Part shown: positions 16,441 through 25,303 of the stretch, in pieces
Layout of the letters: every line of letters begins with the position of its first letter
How positions within the stretch are numbered: the first letter of the stretch is position 1
From: Legionella saoudiensis
Lineage (GTDB): Bacteria > Pseudomonadota > Gammaproteobacteria > Legionellales > Legionellaceae
Length of the DNA: 64,000 bases
Direction: 5' to 3'
Assembly: GCF_001465875.1 (NCBI RefSeq)
Contig: NZ_LN901324.1
Location: 1-64,000, forward strand
Made by a program: the position numbers and the translations under genes
The notes under the pieces: generated by a model
Seen by the model: only the letters and a program-made list of their open reading frames with translations
Database searches by the model: none
What the model was told of the DNA's origin: nothing

Positions 16441-16948
16441 GTGGCTGGTTTTAATAAGGCATATGTTTCCAATATTAATTATGTTTGGACTCAAGAAGGC
16501 TGGTTATATCGGGTAGTTGTATTGGATTTGTACTCCAGGAAATCGTTGGCTGGCGCATGAGTTCTCGAATGAAAGCTCAATTGGTTTGAGATGCTCTTAG
16601 AACAGCTATTTGGCAACGTAAACAATGTAATGGACTCATTGTTCATTTAGATATGGCGACACTCAATACGCAATCGATGGGTATAAGCGCTTTTTTGGCG
16701 ATCCAACATTTCCAAGGGAGTATAGAAAAGGAATTGTTGTGATAATTCCGTGGCTGAAAGCTTCTTTGGCAGCTTAAAACAACAGCGGGTTCAGTGGAAA
16801 AACTACCAGACTCGTTATGAGGCATAACAAGATACACTAAATTACTTTACGATGTTTTATAACAGTAGGCGACTGCCTTTTTCATTGAACTATTTGATTT
16901 CCACTCAATATGAGTTGCAGAGACATCAATTACAAAAAGTAGCTTAAC
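16441..16948 (+). pseudogene. IS3-family transposase (OrfB) remnant
   Basis: Frames of the plus strand join into the C-terminal half of an IS3-type transposase: NYVWTQEGWLYRVVVLDLYS, then GWRMSSRMKAQL, then NSVAESFFGSLKQQRVQWKN, then FYNSRRL and a final QLQKVA stop near 16948. At least three frameshifts and an internal stop separate them. The Asp motif usually reading VHSDRG has become VHLDMA. No matching orfA was found to the left; 16160-16440 shows nothing else. Confidence 0.75.
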
Positions 16949-17036
16949 TGGGTTGTATCGTTTTGCTTGACCACATCAATCTAATCAATAAACACACTAG
17001 CAACGATGAAAAAATAATGAATTCTAATAGTATCAA

Positions 17037-17528
17037 TTAAGAAATATCAAATAGTACTAAACCATTATTATCTTGGCCGTTACTAATCGTACATGTCCAA
17101 TCAACAACTAATTGTTCCTTTTGCAAAATGGGATCGAAAAAGCTAAGGTGAAGTGTCGCTGTATTATCTTCGAAGACATTTAACCGACCGGATAAGATTA
17201 AAGATTCCCCTGTAGGACGCTCTATAAAAAATTTTATCGGTGTAGTGACGGTATCAATTAATCGTTGATTAATTGTTTCTTGAGCATGGAAATAATGGGT
17301 AAAATTAAAACCAGTTGTAGCGCCATTTAATCGTCTCGTTACCTGAGTTCTGATAGATGGTTCTGTTACAAGACAATTATCAAAATGGATAATTGCTCTT
17401 ACCTCATTACCACTCTCAACTGCTTGCACTAAATCAGAAAAGCTAGTGATATTCGTGCTTGCTGCATTCACTTGATTTAAAGAAAGTAATAATAAAACGT
17501 TAACAATAATTATTCGCCAGATTTTCAT
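17037..17528 (-). CDS. VirK-like secreted protein
   Basis: The 163-residue protein starts with a signal peptide (MKIWRIIIVNVLLLLSLNQ to about Ala23). The mature part begins TSFSDLVQAVESGNEVRAI and IHFDNC, the pattern of VirK-family proteins, with a second cysteine near the end (WTCTI) that could pair with the first. VirK proteins are small exported proteins found in plant and animal pathogens, with no settled biochemical role. The gene is alone on this strand between the IS3 remnant and the CPBP protease. The family call is from the N-terminal pattern. Confidence 0.55.
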   Translation of the reverse strand: MKIWRIIIVNVLLLLSLNQVNAASTNITSFSDLVQAVESGNEVRAIIHFDNCLVTEPSIRTQVTRRLNGATTGFNFTHYFHAQETINQRLIDTVTTPIKFFIERPTGESLILSGRLNVFEDNTATLHLSFFDPILQKEQLVVDWTCTISNGQDNNGLVLFDIS

Positions 17529-17729
17529 TTATGTCCTCCATGACCATGATTTAGAAAAAATATCAATCAGAGTAATTAATAATCTTCCATTAAATGTATT
17601 TAGTGTATTATCTGTTGACTAAATTTTCCACTTTTCATTGTGCTGGAGATCCCGAAATCCTATAGAAGAGCCTAATGTAAAAGCAGCTTGCTTGTTGATA
17701 AGCGATTTGCCATGGCTTGCGGTCGTATT

Positions 17730-18512
17730 TTAAAAATACGGCGCTAATATTGCTGACTCCATACTTAACTCAGGTGGGGCGCACTTCTCAGACTGTTCTG
17801 GTAAGTTGTCGGGCTGGCAAAACTCTAAGGAGAATAGTAAGGAAGCATACGAGATTGAGTTATTGACTATGTGTGCCCCTATAGCGGCCCATAGTCCAAA
17901 CTCAATAGCCGTCACCCCTAGCGCAATACCTATAAGTGTTGCGACCAACGCTTGGCGGTAAGCTCCTTCATGGTCGTTCCTAAGATGCAACAGCCCGAAC
18001 ATTCCAGCAGTTACGCCAATCGAGATAGCGGCTGCCAAGGTTATACCTGTTCCCCAAAACATCATCGTAGTGGTAATAGGGAAAAAAGCAGTTATCGCCG
18101 CTAACATTGCAGGCAATAATAATCCTCGAAAAAAAACCTCTTCAAGTACTGGTGCTATTAACGTTACATATAAAGGCTTATTAGCAACTGTACGGTAATA
18201 GCTGCTATCTTGCAGAGTTAGGGGGTTTATTTGTTGCATGATAAGGGTAAGCGACATGTTAGCTAAAGCACATGCAAATCCTATTGATAATCCTGCAGTG
18301 AATCCTGGTAAATAAATGAGCCCCAATGCAAGGCAAGCTACATATATAGTAATAAACTCAGGTTCAAAATTTCCTATGGCGGTAAGCGTACCGACTCCTA
18401 TTGCTGCTGCCACAGAGGTTAATGAAGGTGGATTTATATTAGGATTTGAACCGGTATTAGGCTGTGGCTTAAAAATAGAGAATTTTCCTAAGGAATGGGT
18501 TAGGTTTTTCAT
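17730..18512 (-). CDS. CPBP-family intramembrane metalloprotease
   Basis: The 260-residue membrane protein has about eight hydrophobic segments and the three CPBP (CAAX protease/bacteriocin-processing) motifs. These are EEVFFRG (Glu124, Glu125, Arg129), F-x3-H (Phe172 to His176) and H-x3-N (His214 to Asn218). These residues form the intramembrane active site in Rce1-like proteases. Bacterial members are linked to bacteriocin self-immunity or membrane protein processing. No bacteriocin gene is adjacent. The start at 18512 gives an N-terminal hydrophilic tail of about 30 residues rich in Pro and Asn. Confidence 0.8.
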   Translation of the reverse strand: MKNLTHSLGKFSIFKPQPNTGSNPNINPPSLTSVAAAIGVGTLTAIGNFEPEFITIYVACLALGLIYLPGFTAGLSIGFACALANMSLTLIMQQINPLTLQDSSYYRTVANKPLYVTLIAPVLEEVFFRGLLLPAMLAAITAFFPITTTMMFWGTGITLAAAISIGVTAGMFGLLHLRNDHEGAYRQALVATLIGIALGVTAIEFGLWAAIGAHIVNNSISYASLLFSLEFCQPDNLPEQSEKCAPPELSMESAILAPYF

Positions 18513-18551
18513 GGAAAACAGTTATTCAATAAATGAAGACTAAATAGTGTA

Positions 18552-18622
18552 CATTGAGATCTTTAAAAGATCTACTTTTTTGCTCAATGGGCAAAGAATC
18601 TATTTAGGCCACTAAGTGGCCT
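18552..18622. terminator. Cluster of three inverted repeats
   Basis: CATTGAG...CTCAATG (18552-18558/18582-18588) encloses AGATCTTT/AAAGATCT. Next comes AGGCCACT-A-AGTGGCCT (18606-18622). They lie just beyond the minus-strand gene ending at 18635 and probably stop its transcript. Confidence 0.45.
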
Positions 18623-18634
18623 CTGTTTAGTAAT

Positions 18635-19162
18635 TTATCCTGCTTTTTTTAATATGCATATTGAGGCCGGGAAGTGAGACGAGCGCAGCTCAAGCGAGTC
18701 TCCTTTTTTAACTATATCAACATGCAACGAGGTTAAAAGAAGATGGCTTCCCGTTTCCCCTGTACCTTCCTCAGCTATAGACTCATAGTTAATTGAAATC
18801 ATATCGCCGGAAGGAATGCTGACTCGCTGGATTGCTGCCTCTCTTTTGTTGTATGAGCTATTGCTTTGAGAGGATAGAGGATTCAGATTAAGTACTACGG
18901 TGTCTTCTTTTTTATCACCAAACATTAGGGACATCTGTTCTTTGTTTTGAGTAATTGTAAGTCGGGCTTCCCAATTCCCATCTTCATCCTCATCACCACT
19001 ACCACCATTACATGAACCCAGCCATACCCCTGTGAAATCGTTAAGAGCAGTATGTTTTTGTGGTACTAATGTGTGTGGCTTTTGGTATTTTTTATAAAAA
19101 GGAAAGGCAAAAGTATTTGATGCGAGTACTGAGGTAATAATCAAAACGGCTAGTTTTTTCAT
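18635..19162 (-). CDS. Secreted protein, 175 aa, unknown
   Basis: The start is ATG 19162, with GGAG 7 nt upstream; the upstream ATG 19174 would overlap that site. Residues 1-20 (MKKLAVLIITSVLASNTFAF) are a signal peptide. The mature part contains FTGVWLGSCNG, a stretch with Asp/Glu/Gly (GSGDEDEDGNWEARLTI), then alternating strands and a final ICILKKAG. The order G-x-W-x-G and repeated strands suggest a small beta-barrel of lipocalin-like size. Two cysteines (SCNG, SICIL) could pair. Function unknown. Confidence 0.6.
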   Translation of the reverse strand: MKKLAVLIITSVLASNTFAFPFYKKYQKPHTLVPQKHTALNDFTGVWLGSCNGGSGDEDEDGNWEARLTITQNKEQMSLMFGDKKEDTVVLNLNPLSSQSNSSYNKREAAIQRVSIPSGDMISINYESIAEEGTGETGSHLLLTSLHVDIVKKGDSLELRSSHFPASICILKKAG

Positions 19163-19356
19163 AATTTTCTCCATAAATAGATTGAATGCCTTTAGTCTTA
19201 AAGGTTTATCATTTCCTACGTCGAATTTGCTTGAGCAACAATACCATCTCTGGTGATTGGTAACAAATATGGAAAATAATTACTTGTCAAAGAGGTAAAT
19301 TTGAAAATCGCACTGAGCTGCGGGTCTTTTATTGCCTAGAGCAATAGATTTTAAAG

Positions 19357-20235
19357 ATGAAAATAATTTTCTGGTTTATTTTTCTCAAGTACACTTCGGG
19401 GTATTCGTTCATTTCCGAGACTACTACAGTGCTGCGATTCTCCTTCTGTTTATTTATTCCACTGCTCCTACTTATTGTAAGCCCCATAGCAGTTGCATCT
19501 TCTCAATTAGTTAAAAAACATAGCAGCTATGGTGAACCCCTAATTGTCCATTCCTATAAATTTTATGATAAAACAAGAAACCGTATTCTCCCTGTGACGG
19601 TCTATGTCAGCCGTTCTCCCCTAAAAGAAACAAAATCCCATCCTTTACCCGTTGTTATTATTAATCATGGCTATGGTGTAAAAAATACGGAGTATTCGTT
19701 TTTGGCTAAACTACTTGCCGCACGAGGCTATTATGTAGCCAGTATTCAACATGATTTAAAAACTGATCCTCCTTTGGCAAGAACAGGTGATTTATTTGTC
19801 AGGCGCAAGCCGTTATGGAAAAGAGGCGTCTTAAATATTCTTTTTGTCATGCACGCGCTTCATCGAGTAGAGCCTAATCTCGATTTGAATAAAGTTATTT
19901 TAATTGGCCATTCTAATGGAGGTGATATTGCCATGCTTTTTGCAAAGGAGCATCCTCAATTAGTGCAAAAGCTAATTTCATTGGATAGCTTGCGCATGCC
20001 TTTTCCTTTAAGTGGCACATCACCTATTTTATCCTTACGCGCGAATGATACGCAGGCTGATAAAGGGGTTCTGCCGGATAAAATGAAGGCGAAGCATCTT
20101 GGCATTGAAATCATTAAGCTGGAAAATGCTAAACATATTGATTTGTGTGATCGCGGAAGTAGAGAAACACAGCAGAAAATAAACCAACTTATAGCGCAAT
20201 TTTTAAATAGTGCAGGCGGTGGAGGAGCATTTTAA
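19357..20235 (+). CDS. Exported alpha/beta-hydrolase
   Basis: The nucleophile elbow GHSNGG places the catalytic Ser at residue 186. The oxyanion-side HG is in INHGYG, a candidate Asp lies in SLRANDTQADK, and a His in ENAKHIDL completes the triad. A hydrophobic segment at about 26-48 is a signal or anchor. The preceding 24 residues are unusual for a signal peptide, so GTG 19429 may be the true start. The overall type resembles secreted lipases or esterases such as PAF-acetylhydrolase-like enzymes. Substrate unknown. Confidence 0.75.
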   Translation: MKIIFWFIFLKYTSGYSFISETTTVLRFSFCLFIPLLLLIVSPIAVASSQLVKKHSSYGEPLIVHSYKFYDKTRNRILPVTVYVSRSPLKETKSHPLPVVIINHGYGVKNTEYSFLAKLLAARGYYVASIQHDLKTDPPLARTGDLFVRRKPLWKRGVLNILFVMHALHRVEPNLDLNKVILIGHSNGGDIAMLFAKEHPQLVQKLISLDSLRMPFPLSGTSPILSLRANDTQADKGVLPDKMKAKHLGIEIIKLENAKHIDLCDRGSRETQQKINQLIAQFLNSAGGGGAF

Positions 20236-20425
20236 AGGGCGAGGATTAATAACATTAATTTATGTACAAGTGCTTTTCAGGCTCCGGAATTTTATAAAAA
20301 ATACTGTTTGCGGAGTTTACTCGTGAAAATAAGGTGAATCCTAAGTTATCAAAGCATTTTTTGTGAAATTTTTTGAAGAAGAAAATCAAAAACCAGGGTT
20401 TACTTAACCCTACTGGGAGTTATAA

Positions 20426-20659
20426 ATGTTAGCTGATTCTATATGTGGAAAATACCGGCATTATAAAAACGAAAAATTATATGAAGTCATTGGCCTGGCG
20501 CGCCATAGTGAAACCGAAGAGGATATGGTAGTGTACAAGGCGCTTTATCATTGTGATGACTTTGGGGAAAATCAGCTTTGGGTTCGGCCTAAGCACATGT
20601 TTTTTGAGAATGTAATTCATAATGGGAAAACAGTCCCTCGGTTTCAACGAGTAGCGTAG
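20426..20659 (+). CDS. DUF1653 family protein
   Basis: The 77-residue protein has the DUF1653 pattern: GKYRHYKNEKLYEVIGLARH, SETEEDMVVYKALY, LWVRPKHMF and a closing VPRFQRV. GGGAG lies before ATG 20426. DUF1653 proteins are small, single-domain and widespread; no activity is established. Confidence 0.85.
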   Translation: MLADSICGKYRHYKNEKLYEVIGLARHSETEEDMVVYKALYHCDDFGENQLWVRPKHMFFENVIHNGKTVPRFQRVA

Positions 20660-20677
20660 GTCGACATAGGGCTGATG

Positions 20678-20753
20678 ATTGTTCCTGCGTAGGCAGGAAT
20701 CCCTCCATAAAAGTGGCTCAGTGCCAAAATAAAGATGGATCCCCGCCTGCAAT
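20678..20753. repeat. Imperfect inverted repeat, REP-like
   Basis: TTCCTGCGTAGGCAGGAATCC on the left and GGATCCCCGCCTGCAAT on the right form arms of a hairpin about 76 bp overall. It follows the DUF1653 gene and could act as a terminator, but the sequence is typical of dispersed repeats. Confidence 0.5.
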
Positions 20754-20792
20754 TACTAGTTTTTGAATTTGCGTGATTGGAGCTGACCTTGA

Positions 20793-21209
20793 TTAAGCCG
20801 TTTTTTCATATAGATCATGACCAATAAACCGCGCGCCAGGTCCTTCATGAGTTATATCATCAGCTTGTTTATTTAATATTGATAAGGTATCAATTGCTTT
20901 TTTATCTTTACTTAGGTTACCTGTAACACTTAATACAGAATCGCACATGGGATAAACCACACTGAACGTTAATGCATTTCCTACTATATATCCGGTAATT
21001 GGTCTTTTTTGTTTTATTGCTTGCGGACAAGTTTTAGACGCCACGGCAGTAGTAAAATATCCACTGATTTTGTTATCTTCTAATATATTAAGTTCTAAAA
21101 TTGATCCTCTTTGATTTTTAAAAATAGTTGTATTTTCTTGTGCATTAATTGTTTGTGATAAGAGAGAAGAAGCGATGATGGTGGTATAAAAAATTGTTTT
21201 AAAGCTCAT
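20793..21209 (-). CDS. Avidin-family secreted protein lacking the biotin-site tryptophans
   Basis: A signal peptide covers residues 1-23. The mature part follows the avidin/streptavidin pattern: FKNQRGSILEL, then ISGYFTTAV, then ALTFSVVY, SVTGNL and ARFIGHDLY near the end. In avidin the biotin pocket is lined by tryptophans. Here the equivalent positions are Phe30, Tyr86 and Ser110, and the inter-subunit Trp position is also not Trp. Two cysteines (61 and 89) may pair. The fold is likely kept, but tight biotin binding is doubtful. Family members outside Streptomyces and birds occur in several proteobacteria. Exported; role unknown. Confidence 0.7.
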   Translation of the reverse strand: MSFKTIFYTTIIASSLLSQTINAQENTTIFKNQRGSILELNILEDNKISGYFTTAVASKTCPQAIKQKRPITGYIVGNALTFSVVYPMCDSVLSVTGNLSKDKKAIDTLSILNKQADDITHEGPGARFIGHDLYEKTA

Positions 21210-21484
21210 AAAGCATTACTCCATTTTATTGTGAAATTAACCATTTAGTAAAAAGCGTATTAATAGACCGAACAAAAAAGCAATTAATTCTGCGCGAATT
21301 TTTACACAAGTAACCTCCGAGAACAATATTATACCCAGAACCTTTGGGCAGCATATTGTTATTCATGTTTGCCCCTAACCTATTACCTTCGCTGCATGCC
21401 TCCAAGCTATCTTGCCCTGGAAGACCTATACACCCGTGAGAATAGGCTATAATGGTATTAAGGAGCCTTATGTAGAGAAATGAT

Positions 21485-21709
21485 ATGTCTAAAGATCTAA
21501 AAAATAGCGTAGATAATCCTAATAGTGCTGTTGATAATGCAGCAAAGATTAAACGTCTGTACCTTGATACGCAACTAGGTAGTCCTGTTGATACAGTAGA
21601 AGAGTTTGACGCGCAACTTCACAATCTAGGACCATTAGATAGTAGGGCTGAAGTCTCAGAACTGGATAATGATGATCCTGAACACAGTAACATTAATAGG
21701 CCTAAATAG
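21485..21709 (+). CDS. Small acidic hypothetical protein, 74 aa
   Basis: The ORF encodes a hydrophilic protein with many Asp and Asn residues (SVDNPNSAVDNAAKIKRLYL; then EFDAQLHNLGPL). There is no signal peptide or membrane segment. The nearest upstream purine run is TAGAGAAATGAT, a moderate ribosome site. A short repeat of VDN-P/A-N/K is visible at the start. No family is recognised. It may be a real small protein, but the evidence is only codon-like composition and length. Confidence 0.4.
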   Translation: MSKDLKNSVDNPNSAVDNAAKIKRLYLDTQLGSPVDTVEEFDAQLHNLGPLDSRAEVSELDNDDPEHSNINRPK

Positions 21710-21968
21710 TGCCGACATGGCATTCATCTTAATTTCCTACCCTTATAAATTCTAATTAACCCAATTTCCAACAGGAAGGTTGGGTTAATTATGGCGCTTG
21801 CGACTTTTTATCTACCTTAAACAGAGGCAAAAAAACATTTCATATTGAGATACTAATAATTAGGGATAATTGGACAGTTGCTGCCAGTATGTCTTTGCTT
21901 GCGCTGTACCAAGGGCTACGGAAAAAACTAATCTATACTTACGGTATATTAATTATTCATCGTTTCTT

Positions 21969-23309
21969 ATGCCGAACTTAAAATCCATTAATGATAAATT
22001 AAAAAGCGAGTTTGCAAAGAAGCATCCTCAGCCAGTATTTACTTCCGAAGAAATATGGCTTATGCAGGAGGTAGCGGCTAAATGGAAAGACCGGTTTAAT
22101 AAAATAAGTTTTTCGGGGCGCGATGGGGTTATGCTGGGATTTTTTCGAAGCCCTGAGTTTAAGCATTTATGTGAGTCACCTGGGTTAATAAAAAAAATTA
22201 TCGCAGCGGAGAATAACCTCAATCAATTAGACGATTTGGTCTATCCTAGAATCAAGAGTGCTAATATAAATTTGACTTTCGGCTCTATTCTAAAGTTTGG
22301 TTTATCGATGGCGGCTAGTACTGATTACTTACGGATTGGTACGGAAAATATAGATAAGGGTATAGCTAAGGACCATAAGGATCCGGCGAATGCACGGTTG
22401 GAGTTAGCAGCAAATAGAGAAAAATGGTATGCGGAAAATACTCTACCTGCCTTGCAGGCAATAGCAAATGAATTAAACAGCAATCATGAATTTTCTCAAC
22501 AGGAACCCCAATCGGCAACGAAAAAAAATCTTGCTGAACGTTGGAGTGCGCTATGTAATTCCTTATTGTCTTTAAATGATAAGTTGAAAGGCCAAATAAT
22601 TAATGTTCCGGGATATGCGAATAGTTCCATGATAGATCAAGCGCACTGGTGGATGAGAAATACATTCGGCGCCAAAGACAGCCCCCAAACAGTGCACGTC
22701 AATCAGTTTTTCAATGAGCAGAAAAATGCATCAGAATGTTATGCAGGCAAGCCAATCAATGAATATGCAAAAACTTGCTTTATACCGGATAAATATAAAA
22801 ATTTAGACGCATTAACTAATCATTTTTTAGATAATCATTTCTTATTAGATGAATGGTTTGGCCATATGGTGACTGATCGCGCCCATCTTGAAGCGTTAAT
22901 TTTTGCAGAATACCCTGAATATGCCTTCCCGGATGGTTCGAAACATAAAATGCGAGATATTATTGGTGCTTTATGTACTAAGGTTCAAGAAAATCCAACA
23001 CAATACAAGCAGGCTTTCGACCAGTTGAACTTACGATTAGGGCGTGTAGAAGATCATTTGTCCCAAAATATTCCTTTTATGAATATTCAGGAAGCTCAAC
23101 AAGGGCAGCATAAAGATGCTCCAGGGAGTATAAAAAATCAAGAACAAACACCTAACAAAATGCTGATGATTTCTGAGGCGAAAGCCTCGGGTATTTTAGA
23201 GCGCATCTCCTCCATATTTAATGCTTTTAGTAAAGCGATACAATCGGCTTTGGCGGCAATGAAAGAGCTTGCTTTGGGTTCTGAGAATGATAAAGGGAGC
23301 AAATTATGA
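21969..23309 (+). CDS. Effector-like helical protein, 446 aa
   Basis: The frame is open from TTG 21870. ATG 21969 (MPNLKSINDKLKSEFAKKHP) fits a cytoplasmic protein better, but neither has a strong ribosome site. The product is mostly helical and polar, with a C-terminal amphipathic helix (ILERISSIFNAFSKAIQSAL) and a charged tail ENDKGSKL. No catalytic motif is seen. Polar C-termini are usual in Dot/Icm substrates, so secretion is possible but unproven. It overlaps the next gene by ATGA (23306-23309), so the two products are made together. Confidence 0.6.
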   Translation: MPNLKSINDKLKSEFAKKHPQPVFTSEEIWLMQEVAAKWKDRFNKISFSGRDGVMLGFFRSPEFKHLCESPGLIKKIIAAENNLNQLDDLVYPRIKSANINLTFGSILKFGLSMAASTDYLRIGTENIDKGIAKDHKDPANARLELAANREKWYAENTLPALQAIANELNSNHEFSQQEPQSATKKNLAERWSALCNSLLSLNDKLKGQIINVPGYANSSMIDQAHWWMRNTFGAKDSPQTVHVNQFFNEQKNASECYAGKPINEYAKTCFIPDKYKNLDALTNHFLDNHFLLDEWFGHMVTDRAHLEALIFAEYPEYAFPDGSKHKMRDIIGALCTKVQENPTQYKQAFDQLNLRLGRVEDHLSQNIPFMNIQEAQQGQHKDAPGSIKNQEQTPNKMLMISEAKASGILERISSIFNAFSKAIQSALAAMKELALGSENDKGSKL

Positions 23310-23680
23310 CGCAACTCAATACGCCATTAAGCGGTAATCCGAACACGCAACAACTTTTACTATTGCTTGATGCGTTAAGGCCTCTACTTAACGATTTACG
23401 AGGAGTTCTTGCCGATGCAAAAAAATTTCATTCTAAATATCAGCATCATTTAAATCATTTAAATTTATATCTTAAAATGAGCAATGCTAAAGAACCGGAA
23501 ATGGGGGATGTCGAGTTGGAAGAATGGGTTAACCATATTGGTTCTATTTTAGAAGGCCTTGGAAATCTTATGATTGAAATTTCGCATGATAAAGAGGAAA
23601 GCAAATTTTATATCGAGAATGGCGTTATGGTGAGGCTTCAAGAAATCGCGCAAAAATTTGTATTGTTAATTTCTGAATGA
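23306..23680 (+). CDS. Small helical partner protein, 124 aa
   Basis: The start ATG shares ATGA with the stop of the preceding gene, indicating translational coupling. The product is helical, beginning with a Leu-rich stretch LLLLLDALRPLLNDLRGVL, then acidic helices. It is small, acidic and coupled to a larger effector-like gene, a pattern seen for chaperone or regulatory partners. No known chaperone family is recognised, and the role is inference. Confidence 0.6.
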   Translation: MTQLNTPLSGNPNTQQLLLLLDALRPLLNDLRGVLADAKKFHSKYQHHLNHLNLYLKMSNAKEPEMGDVELEEWVNHIGSILEGLGNLMIEISHDKEESKFYIENGVMVRLQEIAQKFVLLISE

Positions 23681-23822
23681 GCGTTAAGGCCTATTTATTT
23701 CAGTAGTCTAAAAGACAACCTCCTGAGGAGGGCACGAATTAATACGTGCCATATTCAGGGCTCCCTCGCGATGGTTCAGGATGATGAACTTCAACCTGCA
23801 TGAAAATTTATTAAGTTCGTAT

Positions 23823-24341
23823 TTAAATCTTAGCCAGCAATTCTGATTTAGTGGTTAATGTTTCCTTATCTTGAATACGATCTAAAAACAAATAACCATT
23901 AAGGTGATCAATTTCATGTTGTAGGATTCTTGCTTCTAAGCCATGCGCTCTTTTGCAAATGAACTTTCCATCGCTATCTAAACCAAAATATTCAATTTCC
24001 ATTGCTCTAGGGACTTGCCCCATGATGTCGCCACAATTGAGGCAGCCCTCATAATCGGTTTGTATTTCTTCTGATAAGATATTAAACGAGGGGTTAATTA
24101 GTGCGGTATCAGGTATTGAGTATTCCAGGTTTTTGCGTTGTGTATAGGCAGTACTAAATACAATAACACGTTTACTGACGCCTATTTGTGGGGCGGCCAC
24201 ACCTACAGCACATCGCTCTTTCATGATGAGAAACATGTCCTGAATTAATTCGTTTAGCCAGCTGCTCCCAAATTCTGACTTGGGAACGGACTCAGCAACC
24301 TGTCTTAAAACGGGATCATTTTTATCCAATAACAGTTTCAT
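23823..24341 (-). CDS. def: Peptide deformylase
   Basis: From ATG 24341 the product has 172 residues. It carries all three deformylase motifs: GVAAPQIG (47-54), EGCLN with metal ligand Cys100, and QHEIDH with His142, Glu143 and His146. The enzyme removes the formyl group from the N-terminal methionine of new proteins. The second motif is normally EGCLS, so Ser is replaced by Asn. It is not beside fmt, the usual neighbour of the main deformylase, so this may be a second copy. The frame upstream to 24383 lacks a ribosome site. Confidence 0.85.
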   Translation of the reverse strand: MKLLLDKNDPVLRQVAESVPKSEFGSSWLNELIQDMFLIMKERCAVGVAAPQIGVSKRVIVFSTAYTQRKNLEYSIPDTALINPSFNILSEEIQTDYEGCLNCGDIMGQVPRAMEIEYFGLDSDGKFICKRAHGLEARILQHEIDHLNGYLFLDRIQDKETLTTKSELLAKI

Positions 24342-24557
24342 AATTCGTCCAATTATTAAAATTAATAAGATGCTCAGGGGCATCGCCTTGTGACAATTTT
24401 AATTAGCTCCAAAGTTCTTTGGGTCGGCTCGTTCTGTTAGAGCTTGGCATTGTTTCTATACTTGCATGTTTTTTCCTTCGTACATTCCTTTGTGGCGGTT
24501 TTTTTTATATTAATAGAAATTTGTAAAAAAAGCAGTGGCTTGTTTATGGGATTAATT

Positions 24558-24590
24558 GTAGGTTGGGTCTTGAGCTAACCTACACTTTTT
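24558..24590 (+). terminator. Hairpin in the 24342-24781 gene-free stretch
   Basis: GTAGGTT (24558-24564) and AACCTAC (24577-24583) pair and are followed by ACTTTTTAAAA. No plus-strand gene lies immediately upstream. It is either an orphan terminator or a dispersed repeat. Nothing else is recognised in this stretch apart from the palindrome at 24733. Confidence 0.35.
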
Positions 24591-24732
24591 AAAATTTTCT
24601 TAACGCGTAAAGGGTTCGCATCAAACTTTGTAGACAACTGGGAGGAGGGTTTTCTCCATTGGCTCAGGGCTTAACTCCAAATATTATTCCCATAAAAATA
24701 ATTTTTAAAAAACGTTGAGGAGTTAATCAACC

Positions 24733-24744
24733 CTTAAGCTTAAG
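24733..24744. promoter_or_regulatory. 12-bp perfect palindrome upstream of the HTH gene
   Basis: CTTAAGCTTAAG is a perfect palindrome 38 nt before ATG 24782. Small HTH repressors commonly bind such sites in their own promoters, so autoregulation is a reasonable guess. Confidence 0.35.
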
Positions 24745-24781
24745 TGTTTTACACTAATAAAAAGCAAAGAGGAGAAATACT

Positions 24782-25024
24782 ATGTCAAACAAAAAACTAA
24801 CTGAACGTTTGAATCATGAACTTGACGAGCTAGGTGTTCCATCCTTGATGACTGAGCGCGTCCAAGTATGCTCCAAATTATTTGAACTGCCCAAGTTTAA
24901 AATAGAGGCTTTACTAAATGGTGTAGTTGCTTTAGATGCTTATGCCATGAAAAAAATTGCGGATGAACTTGAAGTCAGTTTTGATTGGTTGTGTGGTAAA
25001 TCCAAGCATAAAACACAACACTAA
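24782..25024 (+). CDS. Small Cro/CI-type HTH regulator
   Basis: An excellent ribosome site, AGAGGAGAAA, precedes ATG 24782. The 80-residue protein is mostly one helical domain. Residues 26-72 (VQVCSKLFELPKFKIEALLN, then MKKIADELEVSFDWLCG) fit the Cro/CI helix-turn-helix, including the closing V-S-x-D-W-L-C-G typical of small phage-type repressors. It stands alone, with a palindrome upstream and a hairpin after it. Target unknown. Confidence 0.75.
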   Translation: MSNKKLTERLNHELDELGVPSLMTERVQVCSKLFELPKFKIEALLNGVVALDAYAMKKIADELEVSFDWLCGKSKHKTQH

Positions 25025-25037
25025 AATTTATTATATT

Positions 25038-25086
25038 GGCCCAAATAGCCTGAATTTTTAAACATGAAAATCAGGAAATTTGGGCT
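25038..25086 (+). terminator. Hairpin terminating the HTH gene
   Basis: GCCCAAAT...CCTGA and TCAGG...ATTTGGGC form a long interrupted stem beginning 14 nt past the stop codon. Confidence 0.5.
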
Positions 25087-25180
25087 TAAATTTACTAATG
25101 TAAACTGCTTTTAAGCACGAACCTGTTCTATTAAAAATGCACTATACTTATAGGTAACCTTAATGGACAGGAGGTTTGTT

Positions 25181-25303
25181 ATGGCTTGTGCGGCTAGTAA
25201 TAAAAATAAGTCTATCTCATTGCTTTTACATATTTTTTCAACTTCTACTCCTCAATTTTTTCTTACGCTCATCTTGCAGGAAAACTCATATAAGGATCAT
25301 TAA
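25181..25303 (+). CDS. 40-codon ORF coupled to the aspartoacylase gene
   Basis: ATG 25181 has a very strong ribosome site (GGACAGGAGG) 7 nt upstream. The stop overlaps the next start as TAATG (25301-25305). The predicted peptide begins MACAASNKNKSISLLLHIF and has a hydrophobic middle. It is either a leader that sets translation of the enzyme downstream or a small protein. I know no family. The Shine-Dalgarno site and the overlap are the evidence. Confidence 0.5.
   Translation: MACAASNKNKSISLLLHIFSTSTPQFFLTLILQENSYKDH

Noticed and set aside
4948..17036. Complete integrative element with attL at tRNA-Pro
   Set aside because: No integrase gene and no second copy of the tRNA 3' end could be found by reading; only decayed IS elements are present.
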